Source of the DNA: Gyrodactylus bullatarudis | Lineage: Eukaryota; Platyhelminthes; Monogenea; Gyrodactylidea; Gyrodactylidae | Reading direction: 5' to 3' | Assembly: GCA_012064415.1 (NCBI GenBank) | Contig: SSNU01000228.1 | Coordinates: forward strand, 62,001 to 126,000 | Length of the DNA stretch: 64,000 nt | Shown: one piece after another, positions 58,801-62,320 of the stretch | Numbering within the stretch: position 1 is the first letter of the stretch | Layout of the letters: each line of letters opens with the position of its first letter | Notes under the pieces: generated by a model | Told to the model about the DNA's origin: nothing | Database searches by the model: none | Seen by the model: only the letters and a program-made list of their open reading frames with translations | Made by a program: the position numbers and the translations under genes

Positions 58801-59403
58801 TGAATAAAAATACCCATGAATAAACTTGAACAGCTATCAAAAATAGATTCTACATGATTTAGGGACCTTGACTGCAATTATTAAATTTTAAAACAGGAAA
58901 AAGTTACCATAAATACAATATTAAAAAATTTTTTTTGGCTTACCAGTGTAACAATATCTGCAAATGCGAATGTCCGAGTCACCAATTTTCCAAATACCCC
59001 TATTTTCGGTACAAACATCTCACACCACTGAAAAGGGTACCTGACTATCTCAGTACCGAAATTTCTATAAGAGGTCAGGACAGGATATGACAGTTGATAT
59101 TGAATTAGTGTATATCGTTGGTATATGATATAATAATATAATTATAATCTTATTTGCAGACAAGCAACACAAAAACTGAAATAGGCTTTGGCGTTGAATG
59201 CAAAGTTCAGTTATCTCGCAATGACTGTCCTGAAAGTCAGAATCTACTGCGATTTACTAAAAAGGAGATTAATTCAGTTCTAATGCTTGATGACTCAAAG
59301 ATTGACTGCGATAAACATTACGACCTTGACTATTCAAGTCGAGTTATAGTCAATAATAAGTTTCATACGAATACCAATGAAGATATCAATTATTCTTGGT
59401 CTG
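21771..59403 (+). CDS. ATP7: ATP7-type copper-transporting P1B-ATPase, 3' end not visible
   Basis: Cu(I) pump of the trans-Golgi and plasma membrane that loads cuproenzymes and exports copper. Thirteen exons: 21771-21872, 21900-22860, 31945-32105, 32160-32321, 41801-42065, 44523-44936, 47046-47154, 47229-47353, 53284-53415, 54432-54620, 54677-54778, 57252-57404, 59160-59403. Order of motifs: three CxxC HMA domains, a fourth HMA without CxxC, membrane helices, TGES actuator loop, CPC transport motif, DKTGT phosphorylation site, TQHPIG in place of SEHPL, and GFGVECKV of the nucleotide-binding domain. Exons 4 and 5 do not match in phase and about 25 residues of linker are missing, so one small exon lies unseen in 32322-41800. 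TGDN, GDGxND and the last two helices must lie right of 59403. Introns range from 27 nt to 9.1 kb. Confidence 0.92.
23065..23450. repeat. Dispersed intronic repeat, copy 1
   Basis: About 385 bp, same orientation and very similar to 43270-43668, both inside ATP7 introns (AGAGAGGCAAATTTTTTAA, AAAAAGTTCCTATTAA, ATAGGCTCGTAAGGTATTTT). No coding capacity or clear ends. Confidence 0.8.
23554..23595 (-). ncRNA. Degenerate type I hammerhead ribozyme of PLE copy A
   Basis: On the minus strand: TCACG, CTGATGA, GTATGCCC, then AAAA in place of GAAA, stem III AATAA/TTATT type, then TGTGA. Stem I pairs CACG/TGTG with one G-T. The G12-to-A change should impair cleavage. Lies 3' of the PLE protein on the same strand. 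Confidence 0.75.
23833..24886 (-). pseudogene. PLE reverse transcriptase C-terminus + GIY-YIG endonuclease (5' truncated)
   Basis: Open frame of about 350 residues starting in the RT palm ([14 protein letters not shown], motif C) and running through thumb to a GIY-YIG nuclease: [30 protein letters not shown], catalytic-type Glu in GVEAYLI and Asn in KPNLC. RT motifs A and B are missing, so the copy cannot be autonomous. The C-terminus [18 protein letters not shown] contains a PIP-box-like motif. The frame is intact, so the insertion is recent. Confidence 0.88.
25078..25560 (-). pseudogene. LINE (non-LTR) reverse transcriptase C-terminal remnant
   Basis: A broken minus-strand frame reads [20 protein letters not shown] then [10 protein letters not shown], and ends [19 protein letters not shown] and onward. 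The RRYAF block is shared with the LINE remnant at 57880-58545, which has the RT core. Stops interrupt the upstream part. Confidence 0.55.
26374..27170. mobile_element. hAT MITE copy split by a palindromic hairpin insertion
   Basis: Left end TAGAGCTTCAAAAAATAATA matches the hAT MITE at 5577. The body resumes at about 26830 with sequence equivalent to about 5640-5960 and ends, truncated, near TTGAACCCTGA. The 26401-26776 hairpin element sits inside it. Confidence 0.7.
26401..26776. repeat. Hairpin element with hammerhead-like loop
   Basis: Arms 26401-26567 and 26610-26776 are imperfect reverse complements (ACTAGAAATATTTCGTTCTA and complement at the ends). The loop carries GAGTCC-AAGAGA-GGAC then GAAACGCGCG, the stem II and GAAA strand of a hammerhead, but CTGATGA is not preserved (ATACGA). 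Confidence 0.7.
27171..28738. other. ATP7 intron stretch, nothing recognised
   Basis: AT-rich with no open frame, inverted repeat or RNA gene that I can support. Confidence 0.5.
28739..29818. repeat. Tandem duplication of a 543-bp unit
   Basis: 28739-29275 and 29282-29818 appear identical by eye over about 537 bp, separated by a few extra bases. The 3' part of the unit also occurs near 41340-41410, where it continues into GGATATTTAGTAATAAAGCT as after the second copy. Non-coding. Confidence 0.9.
29886..30641. repeat. Long palindromic TA MITE
   Basis: Ends AAGCTATTCTCGATGAATTT and its complement, flanked by TA. Arms are about 340 bp each around a short centre near 30240-30280. Loop-proximal phrase GAGGAATCAAACGTTATTTT is shared with other family members. 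A half copy is at 40165-40425. Confidence 0.85.
30738..31380 (-). pseudogene. GIY-YIG endonuclease end of a second, diverged PLE lineage
   Basis: Frames read [20 protein letters not shown] then [35 protein letters not shown] and [14 protein letters not shown]. These align in order with the copy A/B blocks [24 protein letters not shown] and KPNLC. At least two frameshifts break it. RT and 5' part are absent. The very end, [10 protein letters not shown], may be a decayed form of the C-terminal motif of the other lineages. Confidence 0.68.
31945..32321 (+). CDS. ATP7: ATP7 exons 3-4: end of HMA3 and an HMA domain lacking CxxC
   Basis: Exon 3 (31945-32105) completes HMA3 ([16 protein letters not shown], then [14 protein letters not shown]). 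After a 54-nt intron, exon 4 (32160-32321) has the HMA fold pattern ([20 protein letters not shown], then [10 protein letters not shown]), but where GMTCxxC is expected it reads [15 protein letters not shown], with no cysteine. This is the membrane-proximal HMA seen here. Confidence 0.85.
32322..33905. other. ATP7 intron stretch; a missing linker exon may lie in 32322-41800
   Basis: No repeat ends recognised. A splice-bounded open piece at about 33822-33901 (CTTAG| to |GTAAAT) is phase 0 at both ends and lacks the expected GF and linker residues, so I did not accept it as the missing exon. Confidence 0.4.
33972..34015 (-). ncRNA. Intact type I hammerhead ribozyme (left arm)
   Basis: Reverse complement of the right-arm ribozyme, identical over the core: GGGT, CTGATGA, GAACCGAC, GAAA, stem III AATA/TATT, cleavage triplet TTC, ACCC. 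All invariant core residues are present. Confidence 0.85.
34216..34259 (+). ncRNA. Intact type I hammerhead ribozyme (right arm)
   Basis: Stem I GGGT/ACCC, core CTGATGA, minimal stem II GAACCGAC, GAAA, stem III AATA/TATT with an AAGAGCTCA loop, and C17 in a TTC cleavage triplet. Short stems II and III are characteristic of PLE-type hammerheads. Predicted cleavage after C34255. Confidence 0.85.
35240..35330. repeat. Paired small hairpins around a GC-rich core
   Basis: GAAGATATGAGTATCTTCA, a self-complementary hairpin, occurs twice (about 35249 and 35306) on either side of TCGGCGCGCGCCAAAG, a striking CpG-rich island in AT-rich DNA. Function unknown; possibly the ends of a small transposon. 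Confidence 0.5.
35661..36747 (+). pseudogene. Decayed hAT-like transposase
   Basis: N-terminus with a zinc finger (CYLCNTDVN then [12 protein letters not shown]-x2-C-x14-H-x5-H), a middle part ([32 protein letters not shown]), a Lys-rich piece ([16 protein letters not shown]) and a C-terminal dimerisation-like end ([23 protein letters not shown]). A TAA after NRHKTNVT and several frameshifts make it inactive. Resembles the CGGBP-like branch of hAT proteins. Confidence 0.65.
37199..37740. repeat. Imperfect inverted repeat rich in TCCATTATGG-type motifs
   Basis: AAATTTCCATTATGGTT then GTAAGTTTTACAAAATTATT at 37199-37258 recurs inverted at about 37563-37634. Four or more further copies of ACCATAA(C/T)GGAA/ACAGA motifs follow to 37740. 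Looks like a decayed MITE; boundaries unclear. Confidence 0.55.
38414..38809. mobile_element. SINE-like hairpin retroposon with tRNA-derived segment
   Basis: Flanked by a 12-bp duplication AAATTATTTCTT. Inverted arms carry ACCTACTAGCAAAGTGTGG and complement. The centre contains a tRNA-Glu-like sequence (minus strand). Ends with GTGCTTATTTAT. A sister copy is at 51713-52867. The variable-length duplication suggests LINE-assisted retroposition. Confidence 0.75.
38477..38548 (-). ncRNA. tRNA-Glu(CUC)-like pseudogene or SINE head
   Basis: Minus strand GCCTAGTGGTTAGAAGC (D-arm/A-box region) and GGTTCGAATCC (perfect B box and T loop). The anticodon arm GCGTT-GCCTCAC-AACGT pairs and presents CTC, but position 33 is C rather than U and the acceptor stem does not pair. 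So it is tRNA-derived, not a working tRNA. Confidence 0.7.
39040..39450. repeat. Diverged copy of the palindromic family
   Basis: Contains ATCGATTTCGAAGATTTTAA, GCAGTTAAATTCTGATATTT, then AAATTAGACGAAGAATTCGG and the inverted equivalents around 39340-39420, as in 52250-52600 and 59820-59890. Ends are not clear. Confidence 0.5.
40165..40425. repeat. Half copy of the palindromic MITE at 29886
   Basis: GTTGATTTCAAGGTTTCAGA, GGAATCAAACGTTATTTATC, then CCCAAATTCATCGAGAATAG match one arm and terminus of 29886-30641. One arm is missing or internally deleted. Confidence 0.6.
41801..42065 (+). CDS. ATP7: ATP7 exon 5: first membrane helices
   Basis: Starts mid-codon, then [19 protein letters not shown], matching the WRRSFL start of the membrane domain in animal ATP7, a polar loop with His and Met ([10 protein letters not shown]), and [14 protein letters not shown], the second helix. 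Acceptor TTTTTTTAG, donor GTAATT. Confidence 0.88.
43270..43668. repeat. Dispersed intronic repeat, copy 2
   Basis: Direct-orientation relative of 23065-23450, with small indels. The rest of the intron 42066-44522 shows nothing else recognisable. Confidence 0.8.
44523..44936 (+). CDS. ATP7: ATP7 exon 6: TM helices 3-4 and start of actuator domain
   Basis: [20 protein letters not shown] then [18 protein letters not shown] and [19 protein letters not shown] then AKGKTSQ are strongly conserved P1B-ATPase features. Phase 0 to phase 0, 138 codons. The actuator entry loop ([19 protein letters not shown]) is a little different from vertebrate ATP7. Confidence 0.92.
44937..47045. other. ATP7 intron, nothing recognised
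   Basis: 2.1 kb of AT-rich intron between exons 6 and 7. A small open frame at 46598-46807 has no supporting features. Confidence 0.55.
47046..47353 (+). CDS. ATP7: ATP7 exons 7-8: actuator domain with TGES
   Basis: Exon 7 (47046-47154) has [16 protein letters not shown] and MLTGESMPV, the dephosphorylation loop. After a 74-nt intron, exon 8 (47229-47353) has [20 protein letters not shown] and [12 protein letters not shown]. Phases 1 and 0 match the next exon, which starts [11 protein letters not shown]. Confidence 0.92.
47579..48406. mobile_element. MULE-like transposon remnant with about 87-bp terminal inverted repeats
   Basis: Ends GGGATAATTAAAAAAACAAA and complement, near-perfect over about 87 bp. 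Flanks TAGAAATTT (47570-47578) and TAGAAAATT (48407-48415) are a 9-bp duplication with one mismatch. It carries the C-terminus of a transposase on the minus strand. Confidence 0.75.
47807..48099 (-). pseudogene. MULE-like transposase C-terminus with SWIM-like finger and AT-hook
   Basis: About 97 residues: [20 protein letters not shown] then [34 protein letters not shown], and a basic end [20 protein letters not shown]-x(n)-C-x-H-x2-A-A is SWIM-like and GRPRK is an AT-hook core, both common at the ends of MULE transposases. Preceded in frame by a stop, so only the tail remains. Confidence 0.55.
48930..49110 (+). mobile_element. 3' end fragment of a PLE
   Basis: CTGACCTGGTAACAGGTTCG and the downstream hammerhead region match, in order, the 3' region of PLE copies A and B. 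The protein-coding part is absent. Confidence 0.65.
49044..49085 (+). ncRNA. Degenerate hammerhead ribozyme in PLE 3' fragment
   Basis: CACA, CTGATGA, ACATGCCC, AAAA (GAAA expected), then AATAAAGGCCTTATT, TGTG. Stem I and stem III still pair but G12 is lost and stem II closing G is changed. Confidence 0.7.
49190..49590. repeat. Half or eroded palindromic MITE
   Basis: TTATTGTTGATTTCTAAGTG, AGAGTGATCAAAAATTGATT, AGGATCACAATAAAACAAGG and the end ATTCATCTTCATATTTATTA match the family member at 1342-2060. The second arm is poorly kept. Confidence 0.55.
50110..51393 (+). CDS. Class A GPCR, biogenic amine / muscarinic-histamine-like, intronless and nested in ATP7 intron
   Basis: 427-residue seven-helix receptor. 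Landmarks: N39 (1.50), D69 (2.50, LISDFFVG), C97 (3.25), D104 (3.32, the amine-binding aspartate), DRF at 121-123 in place of DRY, W149 (4.50), P212 (5.50), P354 (6.50) and N391-P-F-C-Y395. One NLT glycosylation site lies at residue 2. The third intracellular loop is about 110 residues, Ser/Lys-rich, as in amine receptors. TM7 ([20 protein letters not shown]) resembles muscarinic/histamine H3-like receptors. Odd: position 6.48, normally Trp, is Asn352. Same strand as ATP7, within the 5.9-kb intron 47354-53283, with its own poly(A) signal. The ligand cannot be inferred beyond a likely cationic amine. Confidence 0.92.
   Translation: MNLTVLAYYKFNELSKKQLLIILVTIFGVFLSISIVLLNGFIILTFSLDKRTKRVPGNIFLTRLMLISDFFVGLIGLPGYIIKLEYALKWPMPVWTCDLWVTLDWIFNNVSQLSTAVVAMDRFMAVNMVFFHRKHMNKRNQNKVVLLAWVFTSVRILLMGPLWVYSTGHRKHQFGISRTYSLNAILNDNCDHPLFKICSMAIFSRTLSAYIPIFFLLLFYLTIFLKILTLKLNYKEPKKRIIRQSSINFGEIPKINMLVNDDNKFGDKCRMIRSNSEPKLISSQLNDLENSQNSDKMTTSMSNNKSKLFHKKFRHDKTSFSTSRVSIVVRQRKIKKTVQVLTIVVSLYLATNLPWHFIANSRCLNKLEIAEVEDPTLVFASFLTYLNALLNPFCYSLMYQNYRVALVDRFKHVFLLKNIFQRKKTKR
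51442..51447 (+). terminator. AATAAA polyadenylation signal of nested GPCR
   Basis: AATAAA 49 nt after the GPCR stop codon. Implies an independent short transcript inside the ATP7 intron. Confidence 0.55.
51713..52867. mobile_element. SINE-like hairpin retroposon, sister of 38414-38809, with nested palindromic MITE
   Basis: Flanked by a 13-bp duplication AAAAATCGATTTT. Inverted arms match those of 38414-38809. The loop has TAGACGCGTTTCGTCC-TTATTA-GGAC (hammerhead-like strand on the minus side) and a residue of the tRNA-like segment, CACCATAGCCAGGAT. Interrupted by the 733-bp palindromic MITE at 52087-52819. Confidence 0.8.
52087..52819. mobile_element. 733-bp palindromic MITE with TA target duplication
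   Basis: Ends AAGCTAGTTGACATGAAGAT and complement of AACCTAATTGACATGAAGAT. Flanked by TA at 52085-52086 and 52820-52821. The uninterrupted sister sequence CTAGTAGGTTAATTGTCT near 38750-38768 is the empty site and has a single TA. Arms of about 340 bp are near-complementary. TA duplication points to Tc1/mariner-type mobilisation. Confidence 0.9.
53284..53415 (+). CDS. ATP7: ATP7 exon 9: TM helix 5
   Basis: [20 protein letters not shown] then [12 protein letters not shown] is the helix preceding the CPC helix. 44 codons, phase 0. Lies 1.9 kb after the nested GPCR. Confidence 0.9.
53602..53683. mobile_element. 82-bp MITE with GC-rich inverted ends
   Basis: CCCTCGCCCTGGAAA and its perfect complement TTTCCAGGGCGAGGG bracket an unrelated centre. 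The flanks do not give a clear target duplication. Lies between ATP7 exons 9 and 10. Confidence 0.6.
54432..54778 (+). CDS. ATP7: ATP7 exons 10-11: CPC helix and DKTGT
   Basis: Exon 10 (54432-54620): [20 protein letters not shown] with the intramembrane copper site CPC, then [16 protein letters not shown] 56-nt intron (GTTAGA to TTTAAG) follows. Exon 11 (54677-54778): [17 protein letters not shown] with the phosphorylated aspartate. Confidence 0.95.
54779..56724. other. ATP7 intron stretch, nothing recognised
   Basis: AT-rich; open frame 55576-55845 has no recognisable product or splice context. No repeat ends seen. Confidence 0.5.
56725..57000. repeat. One-armed palindromic MITE fragment
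   Basis: TAAAGCTAATTGATATGAAG, then ACGATTTTTACAGAAATCTC and GATCAATATTAGATAATAAG correspond to a single arm of the family. The opposite arm is absent. Confidence 0.65.
57252..57404 (+). CDS. ATP7: ATP7 exon 12: nucleotide-binding domain with altered SEHP
   Basis: [20 protein letters not shown] corresponds to the family segment VGTAESNSEHPLGTAI. The histidine-proline pair is kept, but the Glu before it is Gln. Phase 0 to phase 0, acceptor TTCGTAG, donor GTTAGT. Confidence 0.85.
57880..58545 (-). pseudogene. LINE (non-LTR) reverse transcriptase fragment
   Basis: Minus strand reads [17 protein letters not shown], then [17 protein letters not shown] (the [FY]ADD catalytic motif as SADD), [17 protein letters not shown], and after a frameshift [16 protein letters not shown]. 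Stops and a frameshift make it inactive. Related to 25078-25560. Inside the ATP7 intron before exon 13. Confidence 0.8.
59160..59403 (+). CDS. ATP7: ATP7 exon 13: nucleotide-binding domain, GxG region
   Basis: [12 protein letters not shown] aligns with the P-G-x-G-[VI]-x-C-x-V segment of the ATP7 N domain; the rest is an acidic, variable insert as in other ATP7s. Ends phase 1 at GTAAGT. No following exon was recognised before 64000. Confidence 0.8.
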
Positions 59404-59621
59404 GTAAGTGTTTTGTTTGATCGAAAATCTTGATAAAATGTCTTTAATCATTCAATGATTGATTCAATTCACTTTTGAGTAATGTGCAAGTTTTCTTTAA
59501 AAACTCAAGGTATTTTCAATTAATTTACTGTTTGATCTTCAACCCGAACAAATAAGTAACATTCAATAAAAGATTTATTATTTTAGAAATTCGAGGAATA
59601 ATCGACTCTCTATAATTTTTA

Positions 59622-59954
59622 CCTAATAGACATGAAGATGAGAATTTACTATTTTTACAAAAATCTCAATATTTTTCTCCGGATTCACAGAAAAAAAATA
59701 ATTTTTTTGAATTCTAAAACGGAATGAGCTATTAAGATGTGGATATTCGAAAAAATTCAATCTGACCCGTTTTTTGAATTTCGAAAATGCACCAAATTTC
59801 CACTTTCAACTTTTGAACCCAAAATTTTTATCGATTTCGATGATTTGAAGCAGTTAAGTGATGATATTCGAGATCAGCATTAGATAAAGAATTCGGAGAA
59901 AAATATTGAGTCTTTTGTAAAATAGTAAATTCTCATCTTCATGTCAACTAGCTT
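59622..59954. mobile_element. 333-bp palindromic MITE
   Basis: TA (59620-59621), CCTAATAGACATGAAGATGA at the left and TCATCTTCATGTCAACTAGC then TT-TA at the right. Internally deleted relative to 52087-52819; the internal AAATTTTTATCGATTTCGAT phrase is retained. Confidence 0.75.
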
Positions 59955-61225
59955 TAGATCATTTAATCTATTCACAACACTCTTAGGAATTTCTCAAAAA
60001 CTTTTTTATATTTTTAGAAACAGTTCTTCGAAATATTATCTAGGGAAATTTTGCTCATTTTTCTAAATCATGCTTTCAAGATTAAGTGTCTATGCTTCTT
60101 ATATCTTGTTAAATCTTTCAAAGAATATTTCCCTGAATAGATATATTCTGGTTTTAAGTAGAATAAATCATAATATTTATTGTGTTAACACATTAGATGA
60201 AAATATAACAAACTGTATAGAAAATTATCTTGGACCAAGAGTCTTGGTAATGAATGATTTTTCAAACTCGATTGTAGAAAGTGAGCTTTGAAAAGATTAA
60301 ATTTTTATAACTTAAGATTCTATTAACTTGTGAAGAATGCCGATATGATTTGTTCACTCACTCTAACAGATCGCTAATATATATCAACTCAAGAAACTTT
60401 TCTTGCCAATCTTTACTGAGATAAATAAAATAAACTTTCATTAGAAGTTAAATTAAATATTTAGGATTTTTTTCCATACGGAGATCATTTTTAAAAAAAG
60501 TGGGTGTATAGTACAGTGTTTAGTAGATTTAAATAAAGAAGTTTTTAAAAATTAATTTTTCCAATTTTCCCTGATTGATGCAATGAATAATTCAAAATCA
60601 ATACTTGGAATAAACTCAAGGCCTCGTATATATTGGTTGTTTAGTTTACTAGAAATGAGTTTTAAAATTATAAAAAATCAGGGTGCAAATCTGACCAATA
60701 GCAGTTATTCATCCAGTCAGTAATCTAAATATGACTAAACTTTTGGATTCAGTAAAATAACAGAATTACGGCGCCAACTTGGAAATTTTTAATGATAATA
60801 TCTTTTACTTGTTTTCTTGTCTTCTTGATAGGGTTAAGTGAAGCTCAAATTAATTGTTTTTTTTATGCTATAGAACTGTTCAACTAAAATTGATTCCAGA
60901 TATCCCAAAAGAATTCTTCCACTTGATTAAGATTTTGTGCTTTTCAATGGACTGATAGAAGAATCTTATTCTTCTGCTTTTCGCCAAAAATCAGAAATCT
61001 TTGATGATTGCAATTTTTTGATTTACTCAATTCGAATTCTTTTAAAATTTAACTTTTCATTTACTCAAAGTGAAGAAATCCTATTTTCGTGGCAAATTTT
61101 GATGCAAAAAGTCCAAAATACTCTCAAGAAACACAACTTGAATTTATTTTTTGAGTCCATAGTTTCAATTTAACCGGTATTTCTTACTTTTCTGGTCATA
61201 ACGTGCCATATTTCTTGGAAAACTT
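59955..61225. other. Region after ATP7 exon 13, nothing recognised
   Basis: Open frames at 60070-60291 and 60937-61173 do not resemble the expected ATP7 N- or P-domain and join no known exon phase. Probably intron. Confidence 0.45.
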
Positions 61226-61273
61226 TATTTTTTTGCTGACTGTTAGTTATGCTGGTTAGTAGAACGAGGAGTT

Positions 61274-61318
61274 AAGGTGAATAAAAGCTTTTATTTTCGT
61301 CGGTTCTTATCAGATCTT
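61274..61318 (-). ncRNA. Hammerhead ribozyme with G8 mutation (left arm)
   Basis: Minus strand CTGATAA (CTGATGA expected), GAACCGAC, GAAA, a perfect 8-bp stem III AATAAAAG/CTTTTATT and C17. Stem I AAGAT/ACCTT has mismatches. Predicted inactive or weak. Confidence 0.7.
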
Positions 61319-61555
61319 ACATTATTTGATAAACCATCCCAAAACAGTTGTGACGAACCACACATCCCAGCAACCATAGTCCCCCAGCATGACAACCAGC
61401 AAACAGACGTTGGAATTGCTAGAAACAATCAGAAACATCCACCCTATCAAGGCAACGAAACGCTTCAAAATCACTCAGCAAAAACAGGAAAACAGAGAAA
61501 AAAGATCCCGACCAACAACCAAAGTATACATGATTACTTCAAACCGAATACATGA
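61277..61555 (+). CDS. C-terminal remnant of a third PLE lineage protein (PIP-like end)
   Basis: Ninety-two residues, Gln/Asn/Lys-rich, starting inside the left inverted arm, so the first residues (MNKSFYFRRF) are arm-encoded and probably not native. The native part ends KTGKQRKKIPTNNQSIHDYF then KPNT. The basic stretch followed by N-x-x-I-x-x-Y-F next to the stop parallels the ends of PLE copies A and B. Followed by 3' UTR-like sequence and a hammerhead. Function as a stand-alone protein is doubtful. Confidence 0.5.
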   Translation: MNKSFYFRRFLSDLTLFDKPSQNSCDEPHIPATIVPQHDNQQTDVGIARNNQKHPPYQGNETLQNHSAKTGKQRKKIPTNNQSIHDYFKPNT

Positions 61556-61667
61556 GGAACATACTTCAATCCCATTGGCGAATCAAAGGTTTATGAAAGC
61601 AATTGGTTAGAATTGAGCAGTGTACTTTATTCATTGATAATTATGTATAAATACTATATTTCGGTGT

Positions 61668-61707
61668 AAGGTCTGATGAGAACCAACGAAAAGCTTTTAT
61701 TGACCTT
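61668..61707 (+). ncRNA. Hammerhead ribozyme with damaged stem III (right arm)
   Basis: AAGGT, CTGATGA, GAACCAAC, GAAA intact, ACCTT pairs with AAGGT. Stem III is shortened to AAGCTTTTATT and position 17 is G, which is not permitted for cleavage. Confidence 0.7.
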
Positions 61708-62043
61708 AACTCGTCGTTCTACTAACCAGCATGAAAAAACAGTCAGCAATAAACGGACATTTCCTAGTTTCTGTTCATGAGGATTGATATTAAGTTAAAA
61801 TTCTCATTTAGTTTGTTGATTTATAAATCCTCCAAAAAAATTTATGTGCTTGTCACTAAAGGAGCAATATTTACATAGAAATATTCAAATTTTGCATGAA
61901 TTTTTATTCATTCTGAAAGAACAAAATATCTCATTCAACCAAAAAATAATCCCAGTCTCCCGATGAATTTGGATTTTTTATCGTATGAATTGCATAAAGA
62001 AAACTCAATTTTTGGATAAAGGTAGAAGATGATGCCAATTATT

Positions 62044-62085
62044 TCACAAATAAGGCCTTTATTTCGGGCATACTCATCAGTGTGA
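62044..62085 (-). ncRNA. Canonical type I hammerhead ribozyme of PLE copy B
   Basis: Minus strand: stem I TCACA/TGTGA (5 bp), CTGATGA, stem II GTATGCCC, GAAA, stem III ATAA/TTAT with AGGCC loop. H17 is U rather than the usual C. All invariant core bases are present. Position 3' of the PLE protein fits reports that PLE terminal repeats carry hammerheads. Confidence 0.88.
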
Positions 62086-62320
62086 TACATGCCATATAAG
62101 TACAAATTTGCAAAGATAAATAGTTAACAGTCATTGGTTCAAAATTATTACAATTGTGGTTGGTCAGACCCTTTTTTAAAGGGTTGACTACTCGATTTTT
62201 TAGATCGTAGTAATTTGAGTATTTGATAAATAATTAACATTAAGATATAAATTACATTGATAATTAATGGGTTTTTTAGAATTTTCAGTTAGTTAATTAT
62301 TTTGAAATTAAATTAGCGCC

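Larger units (their letters stand above)
61226..61752. mobile_element. PLE 3'-end element flanked by inverted hammerhead arms
   Basis: Arms about 61226-61320 and 61660-61752 (GTTCTACTAACCAGCAT and complement; AAAAGCTTTTAT in each). Between them is a 93-codon frame and 3' UTR-like sequence. Same architecture and end motif (TTTTGCTGACT) as 33906-34325. Confidence 0.75.

Noticed and set aside
60070..60291. Possible next ATP7 exon
   Set aside because: No resemblance to the remainder of the nucleotide-binding or phosphorylation domain, and the upstream acceptor leads to a stop in the required phase.
60937..61173. Open frame of 78 codons right of ATP7 exon 13
   Set aside because: No motif, no consistent phase with exon 13, typical AT-rich chance frame.
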